Shown: positions 1 to 9,376, numbered from the stretch's first letter. The stretch is DNA of 64,000 bases from Arthrobacter sp. UNC362MFTsu5.1 (GCF_000685965.1 NZ_JMLE01000001.1:248001-312000), one strand, 5' to 3'. Notes: a model not told the origin generated them from the letters alone. Translations and numbers: made by a program.

Positions 1-71
1 GGCTGGGTGTCCTCGCCGTGATCGTGGGGGAGAGCAGTACACCGCACAAGGAACCCGCTCTGGCCCAATAG
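1..71 (+). CDS. C-terminal end of an unidentified protein (partial)
   Basis: A reading frame enters from the left edge and stops at TAG (69-71). The visible 22 residues are a hydrophobic stretch (LGVLAVIVGE) followed by a short polar tail. This would fit the last membrane segment of a transporter or other membrane protein, but too little is present to name it. It runs in the same direction as the small gene 60 bp downstream. Confidence 0.4.
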   Translation, partial: LGVLAVIVGESSTPHKEPALAQ

Positions 72-130
72 CGGCGCCGGTAGTACAGTCTCCCCACCAA
101 GCAGGCTCCCTACCGAGCAAGGAGGCTTCG

Positions 131-316
131 ATGACAATGCAGGTGCACCACGTGGCGCAGTTCGACAAGGACGTGTCCGAAGAAGTGACGAACTGGCTGA
201 AGTACCTCAAGGGCCAGGTGACGAGCGTCCAGTTCCTCACCACGACGGTGCCTGATCCGAAGGCGCCTGACGCATGGCGGGTCCAGTACGAGGCCTACAT
301 CACGTACCAGAAATAG
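131..316 (+). CDS. small Cse60-like protein (61 aa)
   Basis: This short gene has an excellent ribosome binding site (AAGGAGG, 6 nt before the ATG). The product has no signal peptide or membrane segment. Its shape, with an acidic/basic helix (EEVTNWLKYLKG) followed by an alternating hydrophobic strand and a closing ITYQ element, resembles the roughly 60-aa Cse60 family first known from Bacillus sporulation. That is recognition of overall pattern only. Arthrobacter does not sporulate, so any role here is unknown. It stands alone, facing an opposing exported protein. Confidence 0.7.
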   Translation: MTMQVHHVAQFDKDVSEEVTNWLKYLKGQVTSVQFLTTTVPDPKAPDAWRVQYEAYITYQK

Positions 317-334
317 CCAGCCGGAGGGTCCGGG

Positions 335-805
335 TCAGGGGCTGCAGGTCACCGTGTCACGGTTGTAGCGGCTTTTCTCGAGCACGCTGATGCTGTCCGA
401 CACCACGGTGCAGGAGGCGCCGTCGGGGAACGTGTAGACACTCGTCGCGCCGGTTTTGATGACGTTCGCGTCGAAAGACCACGGGCTTTCATAGTAGGCA
501 AACACGCTGACGAACTTGTGGGTATTGTCCACTGTGATGGTTTCGCCGTCGGGGGAGATCTGGGTGGCACTCACCTCACCGCTTCCCTGGAAGACGGCGA
601 CTCCGCTCGGCGTATGAACCTCGATGTGCCGTTCAGTGCCCGTCTGGCAAAACGTCCAGCCGGAAAGTTCATCCGTGACACACGACGAGTATTCGGTGAA
701 CTGGGTCCCTTCACTCCCTGCCGCGCCGGCCGGTGCCGCGCCGCACGCCAGCAGTAACCCCAGGCCCACCCCGCATCCGGAAAAGAGCACAGACTTTTTT
801 GACAT
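335..805 (-). CDS. exported hypothetical protein (156 aa)
   Basis: The ATG at 805 is preferred over one five codons upstream because it places the basic MSKKS segment directly before a hydrophobic core, forming a signal peptide of about 28 residues. A Cys in LLLAC could be a lipobox, or cleavage could follow the AGA motif, so lipoprotein versus secreted is undecided. The mature part has four cysteines, which could form disulfides outside the cell, and is rich in Ser/Thr and beta-prone sequence. I recognise no family. It is transcribed towards the small gene at 131-316. Confidence 0.7.
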   Translation of the reverse strand: MSKKSVLFSGCGVGLGLLLACGAAPAGAAGSEGTQFTEYSSCVTDELSGWTFCQTGTERHIEVHTPSGVAVFQGSGEVSATQISPDGETITVDNTHKFVSVFAYYESPWSFDANVIKTGATSVYTFPDGASCTVVSDSISVLEKSRYNRDTVTCSP

Positions 806-1004
806 CGTGACCGCCCCCAAAGTTCAGACCATTCCCCGGATTCGGGGCAGGGCAAAATCGTAAGGCTGCGGTGCCTCCCGGTCAATATGTAAATTCAATG
901 GTGAAAAGACCGGGCGTTGTCCCGGTGACCTGCTGTGCGTCCGCTTTCCACATACCGCCCTTCCGCAGTGTCCGTTCCCGCCGTGTTCTCCTAGCGTGGC
1001 GGGT

Positions 1005-1946
1005 ATGTCACGCCGGAACGCGGAAGCGGGAGCACCTGCCGCGGCCACCCGTGCGCGGCGGAGACTGACGGCCTCCCTTGGACCGGCCGCCGGCGATGCC
1101 AGGGGCGGGCCAGGAACAGCCGGGGGTATTGGACAAGGGCTGCTGGAGCACGGAGCTCCCGGCCAAGGAACTTTCACGTACGACGGCGGTGCGCGGCCGG
1201 ATCCGGATGCTGCTGACGCTGCCGCCGGTGGCGGGGGCGCCGGACCCGCGAATTTCAGGTGGCGCACGGGCATCCGCGTTGCCGTGCTGCTGGGAATCGT
1301 GAGCCTCCTGCTGGGCGGCTGGTTCTGGTGGGACGTCGCCGGCAGCCGTGCACAGGTGGTCCCGCTGAGCGACATCAGCACCACGGACGCCGGCGGGCAG
1401 CCGGAAGGAGGGCCAAGGGCAGAGGACCCGGGAGCGACCGGCGGGACGTCAGAAGGAGGGCGGGCTACCCATCCTTCCTCTGGAAGGAAAATCGTGGTCC
1501 ATATCGCGGGGGCTGTGAACAAGGCCGGCGTTGTGGAACTGCCGGACGGTAGCCGGATCCACGAAGCAATCGCTGCGGCGGGTGGGAGCACGGACACCGC
1601 TGACCTGGAACGGCTGAACCTGGCCGCCGTGCTGACCGATGGCCAGAAGATCCATGTTCCCCGGTTGGGGGATCCCGCGGACGTCACCGGAACGGCGGGC
1701 AGCGAACCGGGGTCCGATGGAACAGGCTCCGGTGGACAGGGAGCAGGCACTGCCAAAGTCGACCTGAATACGGCCTCCGTGGAGGAGCTGGGGGCACTGC
1801 CCCGGGTAGGGCCAGTCCTGGCCCAGCGCATCTTTGATTGGCGGAAGGAGCACGGTCGGTTCAGTGCCGTGGAGGAACTCGACGCCGTGGACGGCGTCGG
1901 CCCCAAGATGCTGGAAACGCTATTGCCTCTCGTGCGGGTGTCCTGA
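1005..1946 (+). CDS. comEA: ComEA-type DNA-binding competence protein
   Basis: This is a membrane-anchored DNA receptor of the DNA uptake machinery (313 aa). A variable, charged N-terminus precedes one transmembrane helix (about residues 90-108, VLLGIVSLLLGGWFW). An SLBB domain follows (about 160-220, starting VVHIAGAVNKAG). The C-terminus carries two helix-hairpin-helix motifs (LNTASVEELGALPRVG and ELDAVDGVGPKM) that bind DNA without sequence specificity. The stop is one base before the comEC start, so the two genes are co-transcribed. GTG at 996 is an alternative start. Natural competence in this organism is not shown by the gene alone. Confidence 0.92.
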   Translation: MSRRNAEAGAPAAATRARRRLTASLGPAAGDARGGPGTAGGIGQGLLEHGAPGQGTFTYDGGARPDPDAADAAAGGGGAGPANFRWRTGIRVAVLLGIVSLLLGGWFWWDVAGSRAQVVPLSDISTTDAGGQPEGGPRAEDPGATGGTSEGGRATHPSSGRKIVVHIAGAVNKAGVVELPDGSRIHEAIAAAGGSTDTADLERLNLAAVLTDGQKIHVPRLGDPADVTGTAGSEPGSDGTGSGGQGAGTAKVDLNTASVEELGALPRVGPVLAQRIFDWRKEHGRFSAVEELDAVDGVGPKMLETLLPLVRVS

Positions 1947-1947
1947 G

Positions 1948-3942
1948 ATGGGCAGCCCCAGTCCATGGCAGCGCTTCGTCGACGCAGCCGTCCGGGGCCG
2001 GCAGGACGAGGCCTTCCGGCCGCGGCCGGACCCTCCCCGTGACCCGACCTCGGGGTTTCCACGTACGCCGGGCGTACGCTCCGCCGGCATCATCGGCATC
2101 GTGCCCCGGACGTCGGCCGGACTGCGGGACATGGTTGCCGCCCGCCTTCTTCCCCGGCCGGAGGACAGGGCGCGGGGAGCCGGGAAACCTGCTGCGTCCG
2201 GAACCGGCAGCAAACCACGGCGCAGGACTGACCTGCGCCTGGCACCTCCGGCCCTCCTCACCTGGGCGGCCGCCGTCGGGGGTGTCTGGTTGCCGTTGCC
2301 CGGACTCTGCGCGGTGATCGGGGGACTGCTCCTGGCTGCAATGGTGCTGCTGGTGGTGATCCGCCGGCGCCGGGGGATGACCCACGGGTCCGGGCTGGTG
2401 CCGCGCAGCTTCCTGACCACCCTTGCCGTTGCCCTGGTGCTGTCGGCAGCCGTCGCGTCCCACTCGGCGGTAGCAGCGTCGCAGAAGCATGACGGACCCG
2501 TCGCCGACGCGGTGACGGCCCGTTCCGCAGTAGTGGTTGAGGCGGAGATAGAAGGCTCGCCGCGCGAACTCAAGGTTCCCGGCCGCGCCGGGTCCGGCCG
2601 GTGGGCTGTGCAGGCGACAGTTTTCATGATCATCGCCAACGGCCGCCTCATCAGGGGTTATGCGCACGTGCTGATCGTCGGCGGTGACGATTGGCAGCAC
2701 GTGGTCCCCGGGCAGCGGGTCCGGACCACAGGAAAACTGCAGCCGGCCGACGCCGGCCAGGCGCAGGCGGGCACGCTGTCCGCCACTACCGGCCCGGCCA
2801 CCACTACCGGCCCGGCCACCACTGCTGCCCCCTCGGCATGGCGGGAAGAACCTGTCGCGCTCCGCAGCGGGTTTGCCGCCGCCGCGGAATGGATCGGCGG
2901 AGATGCCCGCGGCTTACTGCCCGGAATGGTCACGGGTGATACGGGCTTCCTCGATGAACAGCTGGAGAGTGCCATGAAGACTGTCGGCATGACGCACCTG
3001 ACCGCCGTGAGCGGGGCCAACTGCAGCCTCATCCTGGGGGCGCTGTTGCTGGCCGCGCGGAGTGTTCGGCTGCCCCGGGCTCCCGCTGCGGGGGCAGCGC
3101 TCACCGGACTGGCTTTGTTCGTCCTGATGGTGGGTCCGGATGCCAGTGTCCTCCGGGCCGCACTGATGGGGGCGATCGGGATCGTCTCCCTGTCCGGAGG
3201 CCGGGCCGGCCGCGGGCTCAGTTTCCTTTGCCTGGCCGTGATCGGACTCCTCATGGCAGACCCGGCACTCGGGACCAGTTTCAGCTTCCTGCTATCGGTG
3301 CTGGCCACGCTCGGCATCGTGCTTGCCGGGCCGCGGATCATGGAATGGCTGCCGCCGGCTGTCCCGCGCTGGCTCGCCGCCGGCCTGGCGGTACCGCTTT
3401 CCGCCCAGCTCTTCTGCGGGCCGGTCATCGTCCTGCTGCAGCCCCAGTTTTCCTCCTACGCCCTAGTGGCAAACATGGTGGCCGCGCCGCTCGTGGCTCC
3501 GGTCACCATCCTCGGTACCGCGGCCGTCCCGCTGGTGCCCCTCGCGCCATGGGCGGCCAATGTTCCCATGGGGGTTGCGGGCGGCTGTGCGGCCGGAGTC
3601 GCCGCCGTCGCCCGGTTCTTCGCTGCCCTGCCCGGCGCTGCCCTGCCATGGCCGGAGGGGCCGTTCGGCGCGGCCACCATGGTGTCCCTGTCCGCCTGCA
3701 CCGTGCTGTTCCTCTGGCTCATTCTGCACCCGCAGGCCGTGGGCACACTGGTCCTGGCGGCGCACCGAAGGACCATCGACCTGCTGGAGCTGGTGCCGGC
3801 GTTCACCGGCTTGGATGAGCGACGCAGCCGTGGGAGCCTTAGAGGTATTAATCGGAATTCCGGGAGGAACCAAGAGTGGCCGCTGCGCAAAAAGCACGAT
3901 CCAAACCGGCGACGTCAGCGACGGCCACCTGGCGCGATGTAA
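1948..3942 (+). CDS. comEC: ComEC/Rec2-family DNA uptake channel protein
   Basis: This polytopic membrane protein (664 aa) is predicted to carry single-stranded DNA across the membrane. The ATG at 1948 follows the comEA stop by one base. An N-terminal region with several helices and an OB-like soluble part (about 200-290) precede the competence domain (from about 320), which contains the conserved HLTAVSGANCS stretch and many helices. A Thr/Pro/Ala-rich linker (TTGPATTTGPATT) is encoded by a short direct DNA repeat. The protein ends soon after the last helices with a basic tail, so the C-terminal metallo-beta-lactamase domain present in many ComEC proteins is absent. Its last 67 bp overlap holA. 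Confidence 0.9.
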   Translation: MGSPSPWQRFVDAAVRGRQDEAFRPRPDPPRDPTSGFPRTPGVRSAGIIGIVPRTSAGLRDMVAARLLPRPEDRARGAGKPAASGTGSKPRRRTDLRLAPPALLTWAAAVGGVWLPLPGLCAVIGGLLLAAMVLLVVIRRRRGMTHGSGLVPRSFLTTLAVALVLSAAVASHSAVAASQKHDGPVADAVTARSAVVVEAEIEGSPRELKVPGRAGSGRWAVQATVFMIIANGRLIRGYAHVLIVGGDDWQHVVPGQRVRTTGKLQPADAGQAQAGTLSATTGPATTTGPATTAAPSAWREEPVALRSGFAAAAEWIGGDARGLLPGMVTGDTGFLDEQLESAMKTVGMTHLTAVSGANCSLILGALLLAARSVRLPRAPAAGAALTGLALFVLMVGPDASVLRAALMGAIGIVSLSGGRAGRGLSFLCLAVIGLLMADPALGTSFSFLLSVLATLGIVLAGPRIMEWLPPAVPRWLAAGLAVPLSAQLFCGPVIVLLQPQFSSYALVANMVAAPLVAPVTILGTAAVPLVPLAPWAANVPMGVAGGCAAGVAAVARFFAALPGAALPWPEGPFGAATMVSLSACTVLFLWLILHPQAVGTLVLAAHRRTIDLLELVPAFTGLDERRSRGSLRGINRNSGRNQEWPLRKKHDPNRRRQRRPPGAM

Positions 3943-4889
3943 CTCCGGCAAGTGTCGTCCTGATCGGCGGACCCGAGGAATACCTCGGCATCCGTGCCAT
4001 GGACCGGGTCAGGTCGCAGGTCCGCGCAGCCCAGCCGGATGTCGAAATCACCAGGCTCAACGCAGGCAGCTACGAACCCGGGGCCCTCGCCATGAACGTC
4101 AGCCCTTCGCTGTTCGGGGAATCCAAGCTCATTGAGGTGGAGTCCGCTGAAGCCATGAATGACGCCTTCCTCGCGGATGCCCTCAAGTACCTGGCGGACC
4201 CGGAACCTGACGCCGTACTGGTCGTCCGCCACGGCGGTGGAGTCAGGGGCAAGAAGCTCCTGGACGCCATCAAGTCTGCCGGCTGGCCCGTGGTCGATTG
4301 CCAGCCCCTGAAAAAGGACGCGGACAAGTCGGCGTTCGTGCAGTCCGAATTCAAGGCGGCCGGGCGCCGCATTGAGCCGGAAGCCGTTCACGCCCTCGTC
4401 AACGCGGTGGGCGCCAACCTGTCGGAACTCGCCGCCGCCTGCAGCCAGCTCATCGCGGACGCGGCCACGGCTGTTGATACAGACATGGTGGACCGTTACT
4501 ACGGCGGCCGGATCGAGGCGACGGCCTTCAAAGTTGCTGACGCCGCGCTGGCCGGCAACGCTCCGCTGGCCCTCTCCACGCTTCGCCACGCCCTGGCAAC
4601 AGGTGCGGACCCTGTTCCACTGGTGGCTGCGCTGGCGGCCAAACTCCGCACGGTAGCCAAGGTTGCGGGCGCACACGGTTCCTCGGCCCAGATTGCGCGG
4701 CAGCTCGGCATGCAGCCGTGGCTGGTGGAGCAGGCGCAGCGGGACGTCCGGCGCTGGACGCCGGAGGGCCTGGTCCGCTCCATCCAGGTGACAGCCGAAG
4801 CGGATGCGCAGGTCAAAGGCCTTTCCCGGGACCCGGTGTACGCAGTGGAACACGCGGTCACCGTCATTGCGACGTCGGTGCGCCGCTAG
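3876..4889 (+). CDS. holA: DNA polymerase III delta subunit
   Basis: This is the delta subunit of the clamp loader, which opens the beta sliding clamp (337 aa, normal length). It starts at GTG 3876 with GGAGG 8 nt upstream, inside the end of comEC. An early VVLIGGPEEYL motif matches the N-terminal AAA-like domain. A C-terminal helical collar domain holds the typical ALRHALATGADPVPLVAALAA-like stretch. The comEA-comEC-holA order followed by opposing rpsT is a common bacterial arrangement, which supports the call. Confidence 0.93.
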   Translation: MAAAQKARSKPATSATATWRDVTPASVVLIGGPEEYLGIRAMDRVRSQVRAAQPDVEITRLNAGSYEPGALAMNVSPSLFGESKLIEVESAEAMNDAFLADALKYLADPEPDAVLVVRHGGGVRGKKLLDAIKSAGWPVVDCQPLKKDADKSAFVQSEFKAAGRRIEPEAVHALVNAVGANLSELAAACSQLIADAATAVDTDMVDRYYGGRIEATAFKVADAALAGNAPLALSTLRHALATGADPVPLVAALAAKLRTVAKVAGAHGSSAQIARQLGMQPWLVEQAQRDVRRWTPEGLVRSIQVTAEADAQVKGLSRDPVYAVEHAVTVIATSVRR

Positions 4890-4967
4890 GCCTGGGGGAC
4901 CCCTCGCCGCCGAGGTGCATGGGCGTGAGCTGGAGCGGGTTCGCGAGCTACGGAAGGTTAAATGGAT

Positions 4968-4998
4968 GTGGCCGGCACCCGCGAGGGGTGCCGGCCAC
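4968..4998. terminator. bidirectional hairpin between holA and rpsT
   Basis: A 13-bp perfect stem (GTGGCCGGCACCC with its complement) encloses a 5-nt GCGAG loop between the converging holA and rpsT genes. There is no strong U-tract on either strand. The minus strand side continues into ATCCATTTAACC, so it fits rpsT slightly better. Confidence 0.6.
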
Positions 4999-5027
4999 GA
5001 TCATCAGTTCAGTTGAACTGGAAAACC

Positions 5028-5288
5028 TTAGAGTGCGTTGACCTTCTTGGAGATCGCCGACTTGCGGTTTGCAGCGTTGTTCTTGTGAAGAACGCCCTTG
5101 CTGACAGCCTTATCCAGCTTTCGGCTTGCAGCAACCAGCGCAGCAGCAGCGGCATCCTTGTCGGTGGACTCAACGGCGGTGTTGACGGCGCGGATGGCCG
5201 TCTTCAGCTCGGACTTGACTGCGTTGTTGCGCAGGCGAGCCTTCTCGTTGGTGAGGATGCGCTTCTTCTGGGACTTGATATTAGCCAC
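5028..5288 (-). CDS. rpsT: 30S ribosomal protein S20
   Basis: This small basic protein (86 aa) binds 16S rRNA early in 30S assembly. The start is GTG with AAAGAGAG about 8 nt upstream. The N-terminus [18 protein letters not shown] is the family signature, and the C-terminus ends with [19 protein letters not shown], also typical. Length is normal. It faces holA, with a shared hairpin terminator between them. Confidence 0.98.
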   Translation of the reverse strand: MANIKSQKKRILTNEKARLRNNAVKSELKTAIRAVNTAVESTDKDAAAAALVAASRKLDKAVSKGVLHKNNAANRKSAISKKVNAL

Positions 5289-5432
5289 GTGTGAACTCTC
5301 TTTTTAATGCGGAAATGGTCTAGAGGGCTTTCAGATTGGCCATTGACTGAGCGGCGTGGGGATACCTATGGCGGCCAACCATCAGTGGCCGTCGACCTGC
5401 ACGGACACACAGCTGTCAATAGTAGCAGATGC

Positions 5433-5477
5433 CCTGCAATGCTGCTGCCCCCTGCTGATGCCTGCAATGCTGCTGCC
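5433..5477. repeat. 17-bp direct repeat upstream of rpsT
   Basis: The sequence CCTGCAATGCTGCTGCC occurs at 5433-5449 and again at 5461-5477, 28 bp apart, in the gap between rpsT and the PemK-like gene. It is probably a local duplication. No function is evident. Confidence 0.6.
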
Positions 5478-5500
5478 TCCGCGACGCCTCGGGGCTTTCA

Positions 5501-6082
5501 TCAGCTCCAGCCGTGAAACTCGCGGAGTGCAGACGCGACGCCGTCGAAACGCTTCCTGTCCAGGACCGCGCCCTCCCTGCGGATGTCCGCTGCGCTGATC
5601 TGGATGATGCGGTCCAGTTTGGCTTCACTGGGCCGGCGCTGCCGGTCCCAGCTGCCTGTGCCGATGTCCACGTAGCTTTCGTCGTTAATGCGGTCCTGGT
5701 CGTGGTCCTTGCTGGTGAGCATGAGCCCCAGCAGGTAGCGTCCTCGGCTTCCGATCAGGAGCACCGGCCGGTCCTTGCCCTGGGAATGGTCCTCTTCGTA
5801 AGGGACCCACGTCCACACCACTTCACCCGGTTCCGGCTTGCCGTTGGGGGAGGGGGCGTACCTGACAGTGGCGGTGCCCGTGAAATCACCCGGGTAGGTT
5901 CCTGTGAGGCCGGGGGCGGTCCCGCGCTGCGCTGGCGGCTTCGTGGTGCGGGCCGGCGCCGGGCGGACCGGTCCGGCAGGACGCTTGCGCCGGCGATCCG
6001 TGCCGTCGTCGGCCGGCCGCCCCTCCAGGAGGCGGAACACGGTGCGGACGGCGTTGCCAAGGGAGCGGAGGTTGAATGCCAT
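5501..6082 (-). CDS. PemK/MazF-like protein
   Basis: The C-terminal 110 residues resemble the PemK/MazF fold: GEVVWTWVPYEED, then DRPVLLIGSRG, then a late LDRIIQISAADIR stretch. Classical members are mRNA-cleaving toxins. This 193-aa protein has an extra basic, Pro/Arg/Thr-rich N-terminus (about 80 residues) not found in toxins. No antitoxin gene lies beside it, so it may have a housekeeping role rather than act in a toxin-antitoxin pair. The ATG at 6082 (MAFNLRSLGNAVRTV) is preferred over one 19 codons upstream. It is divergent from lepA. Confidence 0.75.
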   Translation of the reverse strand: MAFNLRSLGNAVRTVFRLLEGRPADDGTDRRRKRPAGPVRPAPARTTKPPAQRGTAPGLTGTYPGDFTGTATVRYAPSPNGKPEPGEVVWTWVPYEEDHSQGKDRPVLLIGSRGRYLLGLMLTSKDHDQDRINDESYVDIGTGSWDRQRRPSEAKLDRIIQISAADIRREGAVLDRKRFDGVASALREFHGWS

Positions 6083-6260
6083 CCTGCAACGATACTGTGC
6101 CCCGGAATGGCACTTTTCGTCGTTCCGCACCCCGATCACGCAAACAATGCGCCGAGCGGCGGCAGGACGTGGGACACTATAAGTTCACGTGCGGCAGGTC
6201 CTGCGACGGCTTCGGCTGTCCTGAGCACAGCCGCGGAAATGCCAACAGTAAGGACCCTGC

Positions 6261-8117
6261 GTGTCTCCCATGGCCCGCACCGCCCCGGTGCCCGCCGCAA
6301 CAGATCCGGCCATCATCCGGAACTTCTGCATCATTGCGCACATTGACCACGGTAAATCCACTCTGGCTGACCGCATGTTGCAGTACACCGGCGTCGTTCA
6401 GTCCCGCGACATGAAGGCCCAGTATCTGGACCGCATGGATATCGAACGTGAACGCGGCATCACCATCAAGTCCCAGGCAGTCCGCATGCCGTGGGAAGTT
6501 GAGGGCACCAGCTACGCCCTGAACATGATCGACACCCCCGGCCACGTCGACTTCACCTACGAGGTGTCCCGCTCCCTGGCTGCCTGTGAAGGTGCAGTTC
6601 TGCTCGTGGACGCGGCCCAGGGCATCGAGGCCCAGACCCTCGCCAACCTGTACCTGGCGATGGAGAACAACCTCACCATCATTCCGGTCCTCAACAAGAT
6701 CGACCTTCCCGCGGCCCAGCCCGAGAAGTACGCGGAGGAACTTGCCAACCTGATCGGCGGCGACCCCGACGACGTGCTGCGTGTCTCGGGCAAGACCGGC
6801 ATGGGCGTCGAAGTGCTGCTCGACAAGATCGTCCGTGACCTGCCGGCCCCCGTGGGTGACCCGAACGCCCCTGCCCGCGCCATGATCTTCGACTCGGTCT
6901 ATGACACCTACCGCGGTGTTGTCACCTACGTCCGGGTGGTCGACGGCATGCTGCACCCGCGCGAACGCATCCAGATGATGTCCACCCGCGCCACCCATGA
7001 ACTCCTTGAGATCGGTGTTAGCTCTCCGGAGCCCACGCCGTCCAAGGGCCTCGGCGTCGGCGAAGTGGGGTACCTCATCACCGGCGTGAAGGACGTCCGC
7101 CTGTCCAAGGTGGGCGACACCGTCACCAACCTGGCCAAGCCTGCTTCCCAGTCCCTCCCGGGCTATGCAGACGCCAAGCCCATGGTTTTCTCCGGCCTGT
7201 ACCCGCTGGACGGCACCGACTACCCGGTGCTCCGCGACGCGTTGGAGAAGCTCATGCTCAACGACGCCGCTCTGGTGTACCAGCCGGAAACGTCGGCTGC
7301 GCTGGGCTTCGGCTTCCGCGTCGGCTTCCTGGGCCTGCTGCACCTGGAAATTACCCGTGAACGCCTCGAACGCGAGTACAAGCTGGACCTGATTTCCACT
7401 GCTCCCAACGTGGAGTACGAGGTGACGCTGGAGGACAAGAAGGTTGTCCACGTGACCAACCCCAGCGAATACCCCACCGGCAAGGTTGCGGAGGTCCGTG
7501 AGCCGATGGTGTCCGCCACCATCCTGGCGCCGAACGAGTTCGTCGGGGCCATCATGGAGCTGTGCCAGAGCCGGCGCGGCGTGATGGGCGGCATGGACTA
7601 CCTCTCCGAGGACCGGGTGGAAATCCGCTACCGACTGCCGCTGGCCGAAATCGTCTTCGATTTCTTCGACATCCTCAAGTCCAAGACCCGCGGCTACGGC
7701 TCGCTGGACTGGAAGGCCGACGGCGACCAGGCGGCCGACCTTGTGAAGGTCGACATCATGCTCCAGGGCGAACAGGTGGACGCCTTCAGTGCGATCACCC
7801 ACCGGGAGAAGGCCTACGCCTACGGTGTGATGATGACCGACAAGCTGCGTGAGCTCATTCCCCGCCAGCAGTTCGAGGTGCCGATCCAGGCTGCCATTGG
7901 TTCCCGGATCATCGCCCGTGAAAGCATCCGTGCCATCCGCAAGGACGTCCTGGCCAAGTGCTACGGCGGCGATATTTCCCGTAAGCGCAAGCTGTTGGAG
8001 AAGCAAAAAGAGGGCAAGAAGCGCATGAAGATGGTGGGCACGGTGGAGGTGCCGCAGGAAGCGTTCATCGCCGCCCTCACCACCGACGAATCTAAGGACA
8101 AGGCCAAGAAGAAGTGA
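6261..8117 (+). CDS. lepA: elongation factor 4 (LepA) GTPase
   Basis: This ribosome-associated translational GTPase back-translocates or rescues stalled ribosomes (618 aa). GTP motifs are clear: AHIDHGKST (G1), RERGITIK (G2), DTPGHVDF (G3) and NKIDLP (G4). The C-terminal domain specific to LepA includes [19 protein letters not shown] and the basic [18 protein letters not shown] element. The GTG start at 6261 has TAAGGA 6 nt upstream; the ATG at 6270 is less well spaced. It is followed 25 bp later by hemW in the same direction. Confidence 0.97.
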   Translation: MSPMARTAPVPAATDPAIIRNFCIIAHIDHGKSTLADRMLQYTGVVQSRDMKAQYLDRMDIERERGITIKSQAVRMPWEVEGTSYALNMIDTPGHVDFTYEVSRSLAACEGAVLLVDAAQGIEAQTLANLYLAMENNLTIIPVLNKIDLPAAQPEKYAEELANLIGGDPDDVLRVSGKTGMGVEVLLDKIVRDLPAPVGDPNAPARAMIFDSVYDTYRGVVTYVRVVDGMLHPRERIQMMSTRATHELLEIGVSSPEPTPSKGLGVGEVGYLITGVKDVRLSKVGDTVTNLAKPASQSLPGYADAKPMVFSGLYPLDGTDYPVLRDALEKLMLNDAALVYQPETSAALGFGFRVGFLGLLHLEITRERLEREYKLDLISTAPNVEYEVTLEDKKVVHVTNPSEYPTGKVAEVREPMVSATILAPNEFVGAIMELCQSRRGVMGGMDYLSEDRVEIRYRLPLAEIVFDFFDILKSKTRGYGSLDWKADGDQAADLVKVDIMLQGEQVDAFSAITHREKAYAYGVMMTDKLRELIPRQQFEVPIQAAIGSRIIARESIRAIRKDVLAKCYGGDISRKRKLLEKQKEGKKRMKMVGTVEVPQEAFIAALTTDESKDKAKKK

Positions 8118-8142
8118 GCCACGCGCAGCGGGGGACCCGCTG

Positions 8143-9372
8143 ATGCCCAGCGTCCTACCCCTGGGTGACCCCGCGCCGTCGGACGGCCTGCTGCCAGCGC
8201 AGGCCGCCGACGGCGCTGCACAGCGGGGATTTGGACTGTACGTCCACATCCCCTTCTGTGCCGTGCGTTGCGGGTACTGCGACTTCAACACCTATACGGC
8301 CACCGAACTCGGCGGCGGGGCGTCCCAGGACGCCTATGCGTCCACGGCCATTGCCGAGGTTGAATTTGCCGCCCATGCCCTGACGGCGAGCGGACTGCCG
8401 GACCGCCGGATGGGCACCGTCTTTTTCGGCGGCGGCACGCCCACTCTGCTGCCCGCCGAGGACCTGGCCCGAATCCTAACCGCAGCAGTCAACGAATGGG
8501 GGCTGGCGCCCGGCGCTGAAGTTACCACCGAAGCCAACCCGGATTCCGTCACCCCGGAGTCCCTCACGTTACTGGCTGATGCCGGTTTCACCCGCGTGTC
8601 CTTCGGGATGCAGTCGGCCGTGCCGCATGTCCTGAAGGTCCTGGACCGCACGCACACGCCAAGCAGGGTGCCGCAGGTGGTGCAGTGGGCCCGGGACGCC
8701 GGACTGTCCGTCAGCCTTGACCTGATCTACGGCACTCCGGGGGAGTCGCTGGCGGACTGGCGCTATTCCCTTGAGACCGCCCTGTCCTACGAACCGGACC
8801 ATATCAGCGCCTACGCGCTGATCGTGGAGGACGGCACTAAATTGGCCGCCCAGATCCGCCGCGGCGAAGTCCCAGGAATCGACGACGACGACCATGCCGA
8901 CAAGTACGAAATCGCCGAGGAACTCATCAGTGCCGCCGGCCTTGGCTGGTACGAGGTCAGCAACTGGGCGCGCACGCCGGAGCAGGCGTGCAGGCACAAC
9001 CTGGCGTACTGGCGTGGTGACGACTGGTGGGGAATCGGCCCCGGTGCGCATTCACACGTCGGCGGAGTCCGCTGGTGGAACGTCAAGCACCCTACGGCCT
9101 ATGCGGGGCGGCTTTCCGGCGGTGTATCGCCGGCGGCGGGCCGCGAAACGCTCGACGCCGAAACCCGGAACGTCGAGCGGGTCATGCTCGAAGCCAGGCT
9201 CAGTTCCGGACTCGATGTGTCCCTGCTGGCAAAGTCCGGACAGCACGCGGTGGCCGGGCTGATCGCGGATGGCCTGGTGGATCCCGCGTCGGCCTTCCGC
9301 GGCCGGCTGGTGCTCACCTTGAAAGGACGGCTGCTTGCCGACGCCGTGGTGCGAAGGATCCTGCCCGACTAA
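8143..9372 (+). CDS. hemW: HemW-type radical SAM heme chaperone
   Basis: This protein (409 aa) belongs to the coproporphyrinogen III oxidase-like radical SAM family. HemW members deliver heme rather than oxidise coproporphyrinogen. The 4Fe-4S motif CAVRCGYCDF (C-x3-C-x2-C) sits near residue 44, preceded by GLYVHIPF. FFGGGTPTLLP and TTEANPDSVTPE are SAM-binding regions. HemN enzymes have an extra Cys directly after the cluster motif; here the residue is Phe, as in HemW. The lepA-hemW-hrcA order is widespread in actinobacteria. Confidence 0.93.
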   Translation: MPSVLPLGDPAPSDGLLPAQAADGAAQRGFGLYVHIPFCAVRCGYCDFNTYTATELGGGASQDAYASTAIAEVEFAAHALTASGLPDRRMGTVFFGGGTPTLLPAEDLARILTAAVNEWGLAPGAEVTTEANPDSVTPESLTLLADAGFTRVSFGMQSAVPHVLKVLDRTHTPSRVPQVVQWARDAGLSVSLDLIYGTPGESLADWRYSLETALSYEPDHISAYALIVEDGTKLAAQIRRGEVPGIDDDDHADKYEIAEELISAAGLGWYEVSNWARTPEQACRHNLAYWRGDDWWGIGPGAHSHVGGVRWWNVKHPTAYAGRLSGGVSPAAGRETLDAETRNVERVMLEARLSSGLDVSLLAKSGQHAVAGLIADGLVDPASAFRGRLVLTLKGRLLADAVVRRILPD

Positions 9373-9376
9373 GTTA

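Noticed and set aside
824..2062. Long open frame on the minus strand across comEA
   Set aside because: It is the antisense shadow of a real GC-rich gene; the product is Pro/Ser/Arg-rich with no domain and no ribosome binding site.
2785..2835. Direct repeat in comEC as a mobile-element scar
   Set aside because: It keeps the frame and encodes a Thr/Gly/Pro linker, so it is an ordinary coding repeat.
5414..5419. TTGACA on the minus strand as a promoter for rpsT
   Set aside because: No acceptable -10 lies 16-19 bp downstream (GTCGAC only), so the promoter cannot be supported.
6177..8291. 704-codon open frame antisense to lepA
   Set aside because: The opposite strand encodes a complete LepA. 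The antisense product is His/Gly/Val-rich, typical of codon-bias shadows.
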